From Thermopolyspora sp040678635 (GTDB taxonomy: Bacteria; Actinomycetota; Actinomycetes; Streptosporangiales; Streptosporangiaceae), in the NCBI RefSeq assembly GCF_040678635.1, contig NZ_JBFATZ010000026.1, forward strand, positions 38,740 to 102,739: a stretch of DNA of 64,000 bases, read 5' to 3'. Under the pieces are notes generated by a model. That model saw nothing but the letters and a program-made list of their open reading frames with translations. It ran no database searches and was not told the origin of the DNA. Of the stretch, positions 24,557-32,790 are shown one piece after another (position 1 is the first letter of the stretch; each line of letters opens with the position of its first letter). Made by a program: the position numbers and the translations under genes.

Positions 24557-25468
24557 ATGACGATCCTCGCCACCGAAGGGCTGACGATGCGCTTCCCGCG
24601 CGTGACGGCCCTCGACGGACTCACCGTCAGCGCCGGGACCGGCGTCACCGGGCTGGTCGGCGCGAACGGCGCGGGCAAGTCGACACTGATCAAGATCCTG
24701 CTGGGGCTGCTGAAACCGTCGGCGGGCAGAGCCGAGGTGCTCGGCATGGACAGCGCCGCCCAGGCCCTGGCGATCCGGAGGGTCGTCGGGTACATGCCCG
24801 AGCACGAATGCCTCCCCCCGGACATCTCCGCCACCGAGTTCGTCATCCACATGGCGCGGATGTCGGGGCTGCCGGGCACGGCCGCCCGCGAGCGGGCCGC
24901 CGACACGCTGCGCCACGTCGGGCTGTACGAGGAGCGCTACCGCCCCATCGGCGGATACTCCACCGGCATGCGGCAGCGGGTGAAGCTCGCCCAGGCCCTC
25001 GTGCACGATCCGCGGCTGGTCTTCCTCGACGAGCCGACCAACGGGCTGGATCCGAAGGGCCGCGACGACATGCTCGCGCTGATCCGGCGCATCGGCACCG
25101 AGTTCGGCATCAGCGTGGTGGTCACCTCGCACCTGCTCGGCGAGCTGGAGCGGATCTGCGACCACGTGATCGTGATCGACGGCGGCCGGCTGCTGCGCTC
25201 CTCGGCGATCACCGAGTTCACCCAGGCCACGCAGACGATCACGGTGGAGGTCGAGGAGGGGCACGACGCGCTGCTCGACCGGCTCACCGCCGCCGGGGAG
25301 TCCGCCGTACGGCACGGCCGCCTGCTGGCCGTCGAGGTCCGCTCGGAGGGCTCGTTCGACGCCGTACGGGACGCGGTGGCCGACCTGGGGCTGCCGCTGA
25401 TCCGGCTGGAACAGGGCCGGCAGCGCATCGAGGACGTCTTCCGCGGCGAGCTGGAGGAGGTCAGGTGA
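24557..25468 (+). CDS. ABC transporter ATP-binding protein (first ATPase of a four-gene operon)
   Basis: A 303-residue nucleotide-binding subunit: Walker A GANGAGKST at 35-43, signature YSTGM at 134-138, Walker B LVFLDEP at 154-160, and a switch His in VVTSHLLGE. The ~85-residue C-terminal extension is typical of exporters of the CcmA/drug type. A TATAGG hexamer lies 9 nt before the ATG with no Shine-Dalgarno, so the message may be leaderless. The next gene overlaps its stop codon. Substrate unknown. Confidence 0.9.
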   Translation: MTILATEGLTMRFPRVTALDGLTVSAGTGVTGLVGANGAGKSTLIKILLGLLKPSAGRAEVLGMDSAAQALAIRRVVGYMPEHECLPPDISATEFVIHMARMSGLPGTAARERAADTLRHVGLYEERYRPIGGYSTGMRQRVKLAQALVHDPRLVFLDEPTNGLDPKGRDDMLALIRRIGTEFGISVVVTSHLLGELERICDHVIVIDGGRLLRSSAITEFTQATQTITVEVEEGHDALLDRLTAAGESAVRHGRLLAVEVRSEGSFDAVRDAVADLGLPLIRLEQGRQRIEDVFRGELEEVR

Positions 25469-26340
25469 GCGTGTCGCAGCCGACGGGCGTCATCCACGAC
25501 ATCGGGTACCGGCACTACGAGGGGCGGCGGCTCGGCCGCGGGCACGCGTTCACCTCGCTCATGGCGCACGGCCTGCGCGGGGTGTGGGGGCTGCGGCGGC
25601 CCGCCCGCGCGAAGATCATGCCGTTCACGCTGGCCGGGATCATGCTGATGCCCGCCGCGGCGTCGATCATGCTCATGGCGCTCTCCGCGGGGGAAGGGGG
25701 CGTCGCCTACCCCTCCTACACCTCGATCATGCAGGTCGTCGTCGCGATCTTCCTCGCCGCGCAGTCGCCGTACCTGGTCGCGCCCGACCTGCGCTTCCGC
25801 GTCCTGCCGCTGTACCTGTCGCGGCCCGTTCAGATCGCCGACTACGTGGGCGCGAAGCTGGCGGCGATGGCGATCGCGCTCTACGCGCTGATCGCCGTGC
25901 CGCTCACCGTGGAGTTCGTCGGCGAGTTGCTGGTGAACCCGCCCGGCGACTCCGACGTCAACGGGTACGTGGCGGCCATGGTGGCGGGCGTGCTCCACGC
26001 GGTGCTGCTGTCGGCCGTCGGGCTCGCGCTGGCCTCGTTCACCCCCCGGCGCGGCCTTGGAGTGGCCTCCGTGATCGCCTTCTACCTGCTCACCTCGGCC
26101 GTCTCCCTCGCGCTCGGCGCCGCGTTCACCGCGCTCAGCCGGGACTCCGCGGCGATGTGGGCGCTGCTGATCAACCCGTTCTTCCTGGTGGAGGCCGTGC
26201 AGACGTGGCTGTTCGGCACGCCGTCGTCCACCGGCGACGCCACCGTGGACGGGCCGCTGCCGCTCGTGCTGGTGGTCGTGGTGACCGCGCTGGCCATCGG
26301 CGGGCTCTTCCTGCGCTACCGATCGGCGGCCTCCCGATGA
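25465..26340 (+). CDS. ABC transporter permease (ABC-2 type)
   Basis: A 291-residue integral membrane protein with about six hydrophobic segments (for example IMPFTLAGIMLMPAAASIML, ALYALIAVPLTVEFVG, AAMVAGVLHAVLLSAVGLAL, PLPLVLVVVVTALAIGGLF). The cytoplasmic start GVIHDIGYRHYEGRRLG is a recognisable opening of this permease group. It starts at a GTG inside the preceding stop region (GTGA) with GGAGG 5 nt upstream. It pairs with the ATPase just before it. Confidence 0.88.
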   Translation: MSVSQPTGVIHDIGYRHYEGRRLGRGHAFTSLMAHGLRGVWGLRRPARAKIMPFTLAGIMLMPAAASIMLMALSAGEGGVAYPSYTSIMQVVVAIFLAAQSPYLVAPDLRFRVLPLYLSRPVQIADYVGAKLAAMAIALYALIAVPLTVEFVGELLVNPPGDSDVNGYVAAMVAGVLHAVLLSAVGLALASFTPRRGLGVASVIAFYLLTSAVSLALGAAFTALSRDSAAMWALLINPFFLVEAVQTWLFGTPSSTGDATVDGPLPLVLVVVVTALAIGGLFLRYRSAASR

Positions 26341-27344
26341 CGGCACGCGACCTTCCCCCTGACGAAGGAGACCTCGTGGTCGAGACCCGCACCCGGCCCG
26401 CGCCGGCCGCCGGGCGGCCCGCCGGGCCGGTCCTGGTGGAGCTGGGCCAGGTCTCGCGCTGGTACGGCAACGTGGTGGCGGTCAACGACGTCACCATGAC
26501 GATCGGGCCGGGCGTGACCGGCCTGCTCGGGCCGAACGGCGCGGGCAAGTCCACCCTGCTGCACGTGATGGCCGGGTTCCTGGCCCCCTCGTCCGGTACG
26601 GCGACGCTCAACGGCGTACGCATCTGGAGAAATCACGAGATCTACCGCCTCATCGGCCTGGTTCCGGAGAAGGAGGGCGTCTACGGCTTCCTCACCGGCT
26701 GGCAGTTCGTGCTGTCCAGCGCCCGCCTGCACCATCTGCCCGACCCGGAGGAGGCGGCGCACCGGGCCCTGGCCCTGGTCGAGATGGAGGGCGCCAAGGA
26801 CCGGCGCGTCGAGACCTACTCCAAGGGCATGCGGCAGCGGGTGAAGGTCGCCGCCGCCCTCGTGCACGACCCCCGGGTGCTGCTGCTCGACGAGCCGTTC
26901 AACGGCATGGACCCGCGCCAGCGGCTGCACCTGATGGACCTGATCCGGCGGATGGGCGAGGAGGGCCGGACGATCCTGTTCAGCTCGCACATCCTGGAGG
27001 AGGTCGAGCGGGTCGCCGAGCAGATCGAGGTGCTCGTGGCCGGCCGGCACGCCGCCTCCGGCGACTTCCGCGAGATCCGCCGCCGCATGACCGACCGGCC
27101 CCACCTGTTCCGGGTGCGCTCCAGCGACGACCGGCGGCTCGCCGCCGCCCTGATCGCCGACCCCTCGTCGGCGGCGGTGTCGCTCACCCGCGATGGCCTG
27201 GAGGTCCAGGCGGTGGACTTCCGCCGCTTCACCCGGTTGCTGCCGCGCCTCGCCCGGGACGCCGGGGTGCACCTGTGGCAGGTCTCCCCCGCCGACGAGG
27301 ACCTGGAAAGCGTCTTCTCCTATCTGATCTCCCGGAGCGTGTGA
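26337..27344 (+). CDS. ABC transporter ATP-binding protein (second ATPase)
   Basis: Second nucleotide-binding subunit of the operon, up to 335 residues: Walker A GPNGAGKST at 65-73, signature YSKGM at 161-165, Walker B VLLLDEP at 181-187 and His in LFSSHILEE. It carries a ~110-residue C-terminal extension. Two starts are possible: the ATG at 26337 that overlaps the permease stop (ATGA) but has a weak ribosome site, and a GTG at 26376 with AAGGAG 5 nt upstream, giving 322 residues. The region between them is low-complexity, so either fits. Confidence 0.88.
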   Translation: MTARDLPPDEGDLVVETRTRPAPAAGRPAGPVLVELGQVSRWYGNVVAVNDVTMTIGPGVTGLLGPNGAGKSTLLHVMAGFLAPSSGTATLNGVRIWRNHEIYRLIGLVPEKEGVYGFLTGWQFVLSSARLHHLPDPEEAAHRALALVEMEGAKDRRVETYSKGMRQRVKVAAALVHDPRVLLLDEPFNGMDPRQRLHLMDLIRRMGEEGRTILFSSHILEEVERVAEQIEVLVAGRHAASGDFREIRRRMTDRPHLFRVRSSDDRRLAAALIADPSSAAVSLTRDGLEVQAVDFRRFTRLLPRLARDAGVHLWQVSPADEDLESVFSYLISRSV

Positions 27345-28060
27345 TGAACACCGTGGTGGCCGACATCACCTACCGGGCCATGCTGGGCCGCAGGCGGGTG
27401 CTGCTGCTCGTCCTGCTGCCGCTGTCGCTGATCGGGGTCGCGGTGCTGCTGCGGGTCATCGGCGACGTCGGCGAGCGGGGCGCCGTGACGCTCATGCAGA
27501 GCTTCGCGATCGGCACGATGCTGCCGCTGCTCGGGCTGATCGCCGGCACCGGCGTCATCGCGCCCGAGATCGACGACGGCACCATCCTGCATCTGCTGTC
27601 CAAGCCGATCCCGCGCCCGGTGATCGCCTACACCAAGTTCGCGGTCGCCACGTCGCTGCTTGTGGTGTTCGGCGCGGTGCCCACGTTCCTGGCGGCGTAC
27701 CTGCTCGTGCGGGGCGAGGCCGGGATCGCGTACGGCTTCGCCCTCGGGGCGCTGGTCGGGGGCGTGGCCTACGCGGCGGTGTTCCTGCTGATGGGCGTGC
27801 TGACGCGGCACGCGGTGACGATCGGCATCATTTACGCCCTGGTGTGGGAGGGGCTCGTGGGAAGTTTCGTGCCCGGGGCCCGGACCTTCTCCATCCAGCA
27901 GTGGGCCCAGTCGGTGGCCGACCAGATCTCGACCTCGGCGTTCCTGAAGACGGACGTGTCGCTGAGCTTCGCCGTACCGGCGATGATCGTCGTCACCGTG
28001 GGCGCGGTCGTCTGGGCCGGGCAGCGCCTGCGCTCCCTCAGCCTCACCGGCGACGAGTAG
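27344..28060 (+). CDS. ABC transporter permease (second)
   Basis: A 238-residue membrane protein with about six segments (VLLLVLLPLSLIGVAVLLRV, GTMLPLLGLIAGTGVIAP, FAVATSLLVVFGAVPTFLAA, GALVGGVAYAAVFLLMGVL, VPAMIVVTVGAVVWAGQRL). The motif EIDDGTILHLLSKPIPR is characteristic of ABC-2 permeases of this kind. Its ATG overlaps the previous stop by one base. It completes a two-ATPase/two-permease system, probably a heteromeric exporter; the cargo cannot be read from the sequence. It converges with the SRPBCC gene 25 bp away. Confidence 0.88.
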   Translation: MNTVVADITYRAMLGRRRVLLLVLLPLSLIGVAVLLRVIGDVGERGAVTLMQSFAIGTMLPLLGLIAGTGVIAPEIDDGTILHLLSKPIPRPVIAYTKFAVATSLLVVFGAVPTFLAAYLLVRGEAGIAYGFALGALVGGVAYAAVFLLMGVLTRHAVTIGIIYALVWEGLVGSFVPGARTFSIQQWAQSVADQISTSAFLKTDVSLSFAVPAMIVVTVGAVVWAGQRLRSLSLTGDE

Positions 28061-28085
28061 TCGATCAGGAGTAATGAGTGAACGA

Positions 28086-28733
28086 TCAGGACGCGGCGGC
28101 CGGCGGTTCCTCGCCGAGATAGGCCGCGATGGTGCGGGCGGAGGCGGCGCGGGCCTTCTCCGGGTCGGCGCCGGCGGCGATGTCGGCCTCGCACCAGCGC
28201 TCGCCGCTGAGCCTGAAGAAGCGCCGGCCCTCCTCGGAGGCCGTCCAGGACGCCACCTTCTCCGGGTCCGCGGACTCGCCGGTGGCCAGGTGGGTGGCGA
28301 GGCCCAGCAGGCCGCTGTCCCAGCCGATGCCGACCGCGCCCGGGCCGAACTCGCCCCAGTGCTCGTCCACGTGGGCGATGTGGTCCAGCTCGAAGCGGGT
28401 GCGCTCGGCGGACTCGGCGATGAGGCGGACCTCGATCCAGCTCACCTGCCCGCCATACTCCCAGGTGGCCGAGAAGCCGTGCGGGGCGTCGCAGCGCTCG
28501 ATCTTGCCACCCGCGTTGCCCTCGAACTGGTAGCTGCCGCCGGCGCGCAGGTCGCCGGAGATGGGGAGGAACCAGCGCGGGATGCGCTCGGGGTTGGTGC
28601 AGGCGTCCCACAGGTCCTCGATCGTGGTGTCGTAGGTCTGGCTGATCGTCAGGACCTTGGCCTCGCCGGCCTCCAGGACCCGCGTGCCCAGCCGCCTGCG
28701 GACCGAGTTGATCTGATGAGTGACCTCGATCAT
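28086..28733 (-). CDS. SRPBCC/AHSA1-domain protein
   Basis: A 215-residue soluble protein with the START-like fold used to bind hydrophobic ligands. Typical strands and loops are KVLTISQTYDTTIEDLWDAC, RIPRWFLPISGDLRAGGSY and FSATWEYGGQVSWIEVRL. It is translationally coupled (ATGA) to the ArsR regulator before it, an arrangement seen often; such pairs may answer to stress or small molecules. The ATG at 28731-28733 is set by the overlap; the frame upstream runs within the ArsR gene. Confidence 0.86.
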   Translation of the reverse strand: MIEVTHQINSVRRRLGTRVLEAGEAKVLTISQTYDTTIEDLWDACTNPERIPRWFLPISGDLRAGGSYQFEGNAGGKIERCDAPHGFSATWEYGGQVSWIEVRLIAESAERTRFELDHIAHVDEHWGEFGPGAVGIGWDSGLLGLATHLATGESADPEKVASWTASEEGRRFFRLSGERWCEADIAAGADPEKARAASARTIAAYLGEEPPAAAS

Positions 28734-29128
28734 CGCTTGTCTCCTTCCTGTTCCTGTGGATCCGGCGCTTCCGGTGGATGCGGCGCGTCGCCGTGATCGC
28801 GCAGGCGCCGTTCGCGCTTGCCGCGGGCGACCTCCGTCGCCAGGGCGTCGAGGTGCGGCGTCCAGTAGCGCCGGAAACGCTCCAGCCATACGTCGATTTC
28901 CCGCAACGGTGCGGAGTTCACCGCGTACAGCCGCCGGGTGCCCTCCGCCCGGACGGTGGCGAACCCGTTGTCGCGCAGCACCTTGAGGTGCTGCGACACG
29001 GCCGGCTGGGAGATCCCGAACTCGGCCTGGATCACCTGGCAGACCGCCCCCGAGGTCGCCTCGCCCGCCAGGAGGATCTCCAGGATCCGGCGGCGGACGG
29101 GGTCGCCCAGAACGTCGAACGCATGCAC
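28730..29128 (-). CDS. ArsR-family transcriptional repressor
   Basis: A 132-residue winged-helix protein. The recognition region is FGISQPAVSQHLKVLRDNGF (about 37-56), followed by the wing VRAEGTRRLYAV. It has a single Cys and no CxC pair, so it is probably not a metal sensor; the SRPBCC partner suggests another signal. It begins with GTG (MHAFDVLGDPVRRRIL). A 12-bp palindrome 21-32 bp upstream is the likely autoregulatory operator. The tail beyond residue ~110 is charged and disordered. Confidence 0.88.
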   Translation of the reverse strand: MHAFDVLGDPVRRRILEILLAGEATSGAVCQVIQAEFGISQPAVSQHLKVLRDNGFATVRAEGTRRLYAVNSAPLREIDVWLERFRRYWTPHLDALATEVARGKRERRLRDHGDAPHPPEAPDPQEQEGDKR

Positions 29129-29148
29129 GAGAAGAAGCTACAGGAGGG

Positions 29149-29160
29149 ACTTATATAAGT
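29149..29160 (-). promoter_or_regulatory. Palindromic operator/promoter of the ArsR gene
   Basis: Perfect palindrome acttatataagt, with a second half-like element (ttatatt on the minus strand) about 14 bp further upstream. It holds the only -10-like AT-rich sequence of this region. Confidence 0.6.
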
Positions 29161-29193
29161 AAAGAGGAATATAAGCGGACTCGGAAAAAGACG

Positions 29194-29224
29194 ACAGCCC
29201 CGCCGATGGACCCGGCAGGGCTGT
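29194..29224 (-). terminator. Rho-independent terminator of glmM
   Basis: 12-bp stem (acagccctgccg / cggcggggctgt on the minus strand, one wobble) followed by TCTTTTTCC, 15 nt after the glmM stop. Confidence 0.9.
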
Positions 29225-29239
29225 GGAAGGAATCGCGGA

Positions 29240-30601
29240 CTACGCGCAGGAGGTGCGGACCACCTCGGCGAGTTCGGCGGCGATGCGCTCGGCCTGGTCG
29301 TGGGACTCGGCCTCGACCATCACCCGGACCATCGGCTCGGTGCCGCTGGGGCGGATCAGCACCCGACCGGAGTCGCCCAGCTCGGCCTCGGCGGCGACGA
29401 CCGCGGCGGCGAGCTTCTCCGAGGTGGCCACCCGGGACTTGTCGACGTTCCGGACGTTGACCAGCACCTGCGGCAGGCGGGTCATCACCGAGGCGAGCTC
29501 GGCCAGCGACCGCCCCGTCTCGGCCACCCGGGCGAGCAGGTGCAGCGAGGTGAGCACGCCGTCGCCGGTGGTGGCGTGATCGAGCATCACCACGTGGCCC
29601 GACTGCTCACCGCCCAGATTGTGGCCGCCGACCCGCATCGCCTCCAGCACGTAGCGGTCGCCCACGGCCGTCTCCACCATGGTCAGCCCGTGGCGGCGCA
29701 GCGCCAGCTTGAAGCCCAGGTTGGACATGACGGTCGCGACCACGGTGTCGTGCGCGAGCGCGCCGCGCTCACGCATGGCGAGCGCCAGGATCGCCATGAT
29801 CTGGTCACCGTCCACCACCTCGCCCGAGGCGGTGACGGCGAGGCAGCGGTCGGCGTCGCCGTCGTAGGCGATGCCGAGGTCCGCGTCCCCGCCCCGTACG
29901 GCCTCGCGCAGGGCGTCCAGGTGGGTCGAGCCGACGCCCTCGTTGATGTTGTGCCCGTCGGGCGCGGCGCCGATCGTCTCCACCGAGGCCCCGGCGCGCA
30001 GCAGCGCCTCGGGCGCCACCATGTGGGCCGCGCCGTTGGCGCAGTCGACGATGACGCGCAGGCCCTCCATCCGGCCGGGGACGCTCGCCAGCAGATGGGA
30101 GATGTAGCGGTCGGCCTCGCCGTAGGCGTCGCTGACCCGGCCCACCCCGGTGCCCGTCGGGCGCTCCCACTTCTCGCCGAGCCGCTGCTCGATCTCGTTC
30201 TCCACCGCGTCGGGCAGCTTGTAGCCGCCCCGGGCGAAGAACTTGATGCCGTTGTCGGGCGCGGGGTTGTGCGAGGCCGACAGCATCACGCCGAGGTCGG
30301 CGCCGAGCGCGGAGGTGAGGTACGCCACGGCCGGCGTGGGCAGCACGCCCAGGCGCAGCACGTCCACCCCCGACGAGGCGAGCCCGGCGACCACCGCCGC
30401 CTCCAGGAACTCACCGGAGGCGCGGGGATCGCGGCCCACGACGGCGAGGGGACGGCCACGCCGCCCCACGGTCGCCTGGAAGGCACCGGCGTCGCCGAGC
30501 ACGTGGGCCGCCGCGACCGACAGGTCCATGGCGAGCTCGGCCGTGAGGTCGCGACCCGCGACCCCACGAACCCCGTCGGTGCCGAAAAGCCGGCCCGTCA
30601 A
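29240..30601 (-). CDS. glmM: Phosphoglucosamine mutase
   Basis: Converts glucosamine-6-phosphate to glucosamine-1-phosphate for UDP-GlcNAc and peptidoglycan. The 453-residue enzyme has RLFGTDGVRGVAG, the phosphoserine loop SASHNP with Ser 110, the Mg loop AYDGDADRCL, and the phosphate-binding RPSGTEPMVRVM near the end. The only start that fits the family is a TTG overlapping the rpsI stop by 4 bp (TTGA), so translation is probably coupled to rpsI. The longer frame upstream lies inside rpsI. Confidence 0.94.
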   Translation of the reverse strand: MTGRLFGTDGVRGVAGRDLTAELAMDLSVAAAHVLGDAGAFQATVGRRGRPLAVVGRDPRASGEFLEAAVVAGLASSGVDVLRLGVLPTPAVAYLTSALGADLGVMLSASHNPAPDNGIKFFARGGYKLPDAVENEIEQRLGEKWERPTGTGVGRVSDAYGEADRYISHLLASVPGRMEGLRVIVDCANGAAHMVAPEALLRAGASVETIGAAPDGHNINEGVGSTHLDALREAVRGGDADLGIAYDGDADRCLAVTASGEVVDGDQIMAILALAMRERGALAHDTVVATVMSNLGFKLALRRHGLTMVETAVGDRYVLEAMRVGGHNLGGEQSGHVVMLDHATTGDGVLTSLHLLARVAETGRSLAELASVMTRLPQVLVNVRNVDKSRVATSEKLAAAVVAAEAELGDSGRVLIRPSGTEPMVRVMVEAESHDQAERIAAELAEVVRTSCA

Positions 30602-31122
30602 CGCTTGCTGTACTGCGGAGCCTTGCGGGCCTTCTTCAGGCCGTACTTCTTGCGCTCCTTCACCCGCGCGTCCCGGGTGAGGAAGCCCGCCTTCTTCAGC
30701 GGCGGACGGTTGACCTCGACGTCCAGGACCGCGAGCGCGCGGGCAAGGCCCATGCGCAGCGCGCCCGCCTGGCCGGTCACGCCACCGCCGTTGATGCGGG
30801 CGATGACGTCGAACTGCTCCTCCGCGCCGAGCGTCACGAACGGCTCGTTGACGATCTGCTGGTGGACCTTGTTCGGGAAGTAGGCGTCCAGCGAGCGGCC
30901 GTTGATGGTCCACTTGCCGGTGCCCGGCACGATCCGGACACGGGCGACGGCCTCCTTGCGGCGGCCCGTGCCGTAGGAGTTGCCCGTGGTGATGGGGCGC
31001 CGTGCGGCGGCCTCGGCACTGACGGGTGACTCGGTGGTGTACTCCGACGGGAACTCCTCCGGGGAGTACTCCGTGTCCACATCGCCCTCGATGGGCGTCT
31101 CGACACCTGTGGGCTCGGCCAC
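30598..31122 (-). CDS. rpsI: Ribosomal protein uS9
   Basis: 30S protein whose C-terminal tail contacts P-site tRNA; the tail here is KKYGLKKARKAPQYSKR, as expected. The conserved core starts at about residue 50 (GTGRRKEAVARVRI). Before it lies an acidic extension of ~48 residues (EGDVDTEYSPEEFPSEYT) that bacterial S9 usually lacks. It follows rplM by 21 bp and is coupled to glmM. Confidence 0.97.
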   Translation of the reverse strand: MAEPTGVETPIEGDVDTEYSPEEFPSEYTTESPVSAEAAARRPITTGNSYGTGRRKEAVARVRIVPGTGKWTINGRSLDAYFPNKVHQQIVNEPFVTLGAEEQFDVIARINGGGVTGQAGALRMGLARALAVLDVEVNRPPLKKAGFLTRDARVKERKKYGLKKARKAPQYSKR

Positions 31123-31143
31123 GGTTCTCCTCTAACTTTCGCT

Positions 31144-31587
31144 TTACTGGGCGATCTGGGCGATCTCGAACGGCACCGGCTGCTGCGCCTGGTGCGGGTG
31201 ATCGGGGCCGGCGTAGACCTTGAGCTTCTTGGCCATCTTCCGGCCCAGCGAGTTCTTCGGCAGCATGCCCTTGACCGCCTTCTCGACGGCGCGGTCGGGG
31301 CGCCTCTCCATCAGCTCGCTGTACGGCAGGGAGCGCAAACCGCCCGGGTAGCCCGAGTGGCGGTAGGCCTTCTTCTGCTCCAGCTTCTTGCCCGTCAGCA
31401 CGACCTTGTCGGCGTTGATGACGATGACGAAGTCACCGGTGTCGACGTGAGGCGCGAAGATGGGCTTGTGCTTGCCGCGAAGCAGCGTCGCGATCTGGCT
31501 GGCCAGCCGCCCCAGCACCACACCTGACGCGTCGATGACATACCACTGACGCTCGACGTCGGCGGCCTTCGGTGAGAACGTGCGCAC
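31144..31587 (-). CDS. rplM: Ribosomal protein uL13
   Basis: Early-assembling 50S protein, 147 residues: RQWYVIDASGVVLGRLAS at the start, GDFVIVINADKVVLTGKK and the closing KLKVYAGPDHPHQAQ. The start is a GTG with AGAAGG 8 nt upstream; the extra codons of the longer frame have no ribosome site. First gene of rplM-rpsI-glmM. Confidence 0.97.
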   Translation of the reverse strand: MRTFSPKAADVERQWYVIDASGVVLGRLASQIATLLRGKHKPIFAPHVDTGDFVIVINADKVVLTGKKLEQKKAYRHSGYPGGLRSLPYSELMERRPDRAVEKAVKGMLPKNSLGRKMAKKLKVYAGPDHPHQAQQPVPFEIAQIAQ

Positions 31588-31743
31588 GGTAAGCCTTCTG
31601 TCCGGGATGAGACACTGTCTGGTTCGGTAGGTCATGGCGGGCGCACGCCGCCCCAGGACCTTCCGTCTCCACAGCTCGGGAGAAGACGCCGGACGCGCCG
31701 TGCACCGGTCCTTGACAGACCGATCCACACATGACGAACAAGC

Positions 31744-31772
31744 AGCCTATCGGGTACCGAGGACAGGGTCAA
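31744..31772 (-). promoter_or_regulatory. Promoter of the rplM-rpsI-glmM operon
   Basis: Minus strand: TTGACC, exactly 17 nt, TAGGCT, about 155 nt upstream of the rplM start. The leader is long enough for a regulatory structure. It shares the 315-bp gap 31588-31902 with the promoter of the divergent CAP gene; no other feature was seen there. Confidence 0.8.
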
Positions 31773-31902
31773 AACGAAGCGCGGCGGGCGGCGCCGCGCA
31801 CGGCCCGGCATGTATCCCTCGTCACATACCGCCCCCGCGATGAATCCATTCCCGTCGTTCCCTTCTTCCGTAACTCGTAACATCTCTATATTTGGTTGCG
31901 GT

Positions 31903-32754
31903 ATGTGGCAGAGCTTTCACACCCGGCGTCCCCAGCGGGCGATCCGCCGCCGGACCCATATGGGTTTGTTGGCCTGCCTGGTATCGGTCCTGCTCATCGG
32001 GGTGGTAATCGGGCGCGCGACGTACCGCGCCGAGGGCCCGACCGGGGTGTATCTCAACAACGCGCCGACGCAGACCACCGGTAAGGCGGAGGCCGCCTCG
32101 GGGCCCACAGCGGATTCCGCGGGGGATCCCACGCCGCAACCGCAGACGTCGCAGCCCAGCGCGTCGGGGCTCGACGCGTCCCGCGCGGAGCGCTCGTCGA
32201 TGGTGCCCGTCGCCAAGACGCCCCTGCCGCTGCGGGGCCGGCCCACGCCGAAGGGCGGCGAGGCCGACCCGAGTCGCCGGCCGTCGAACACCATCGAGGG
32301 CTCCTCCGGCGGCGGACCGGCCAGCCTGCTCACGCCGGGCGGCCAGGACGGCGGCGCCGGCAACCGCTCCAGCCTCGGCTCGATCGAGAACGCCGTCATC
32401 CGCCTGGTCAACCAGGAGCGGCGCCGCGCCGGGTGCGTGCCCCTCTACGTCGATCCCCGCCTGGTGCGCTCGGCGCGCGCCCACTCGGCGGAGATGGCCG
32501 CCACCAACCGGCTCTCCCACTCCTCCAGCAACGGCGACACGCCGTGGAAGCGCATGGAGGCGGCGGGATACCGCAACGGCGGCGCGGAGAACATCGCCCG
32601 CGGCTACCACACCGCGGAGGAGGCGGTACGGGGGTGGATGTCGCATAGCGCCCACCGCGCCAACATCCTCAACTGCCTGCTGACCGCCACCGGCGTCGGG
32701 GTCACACCGGGCCCCGGGGGCCCCTGGTGGACCCAAGACTTCGGGTATTCCTGA
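31903..32754 (+). CDS. CAP/SCP-domain extracytoplasmic protein
   Basis: A 283-residue protein with an Arg-rich N-terminus and one membrane segment (about 20-37, GLLACLVSVLLIGVVIGRA), a ~120-residue Ser/Pro/Gly-rich linker and a CAP (SCP-like) domain from ~160: RLVNQERRRAGCVPLYVD, RAHSAEMAATNRLSH, GAENIARGYHTAEEAVRGWM, HSAHRANILNC and WWTQDFGY. Two Cys (178, 258) may pair. The ATG at 31903 follows a TATATT hexamer by 10 nt; an ATG at 31960 would start at the membrane segment. CAP proteins are secreted; their role in bacteria is mostly unknown. Confidence 0.87.
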   Translation: MWQSFHTRRPQRAIRRRTHMGLLACLVSVLLIGVVIGRATYRAEGPTGVYLNNAPTQTTGKAEAASGPTADSAGDPTPQPQTSQPSASGLDASRAERSSMVPVAKTPLPLRGRPTPKGGEADPSRRPSNTIEGSSGGGPASLLTPGGQDGGAGNRSSLGSIENAVIRLVNQERRRAGCVPLYVDPRLVRSARAHSAEMAATNRLSHSSSNGDTPWKRMEAAGYRNGGAENIARGYHTAEEAVRGWMSHSAHRANILNCLLTATGVGVTPGPGGPWWTQDFGYS

Positions 32755-32776
32755 CCTTTCCGTATACAACGCGGGC

Positions 32777-32782
32777 TAATCT
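32777..32782 (+). promoter_or_regulatory. -10 element of a leaderless promoter
   Basis: TAATCT ends 8 nt before the ATG at 32791. Confidence 0.45.
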
Positions 32783-32790
32783 CGGGAGCC

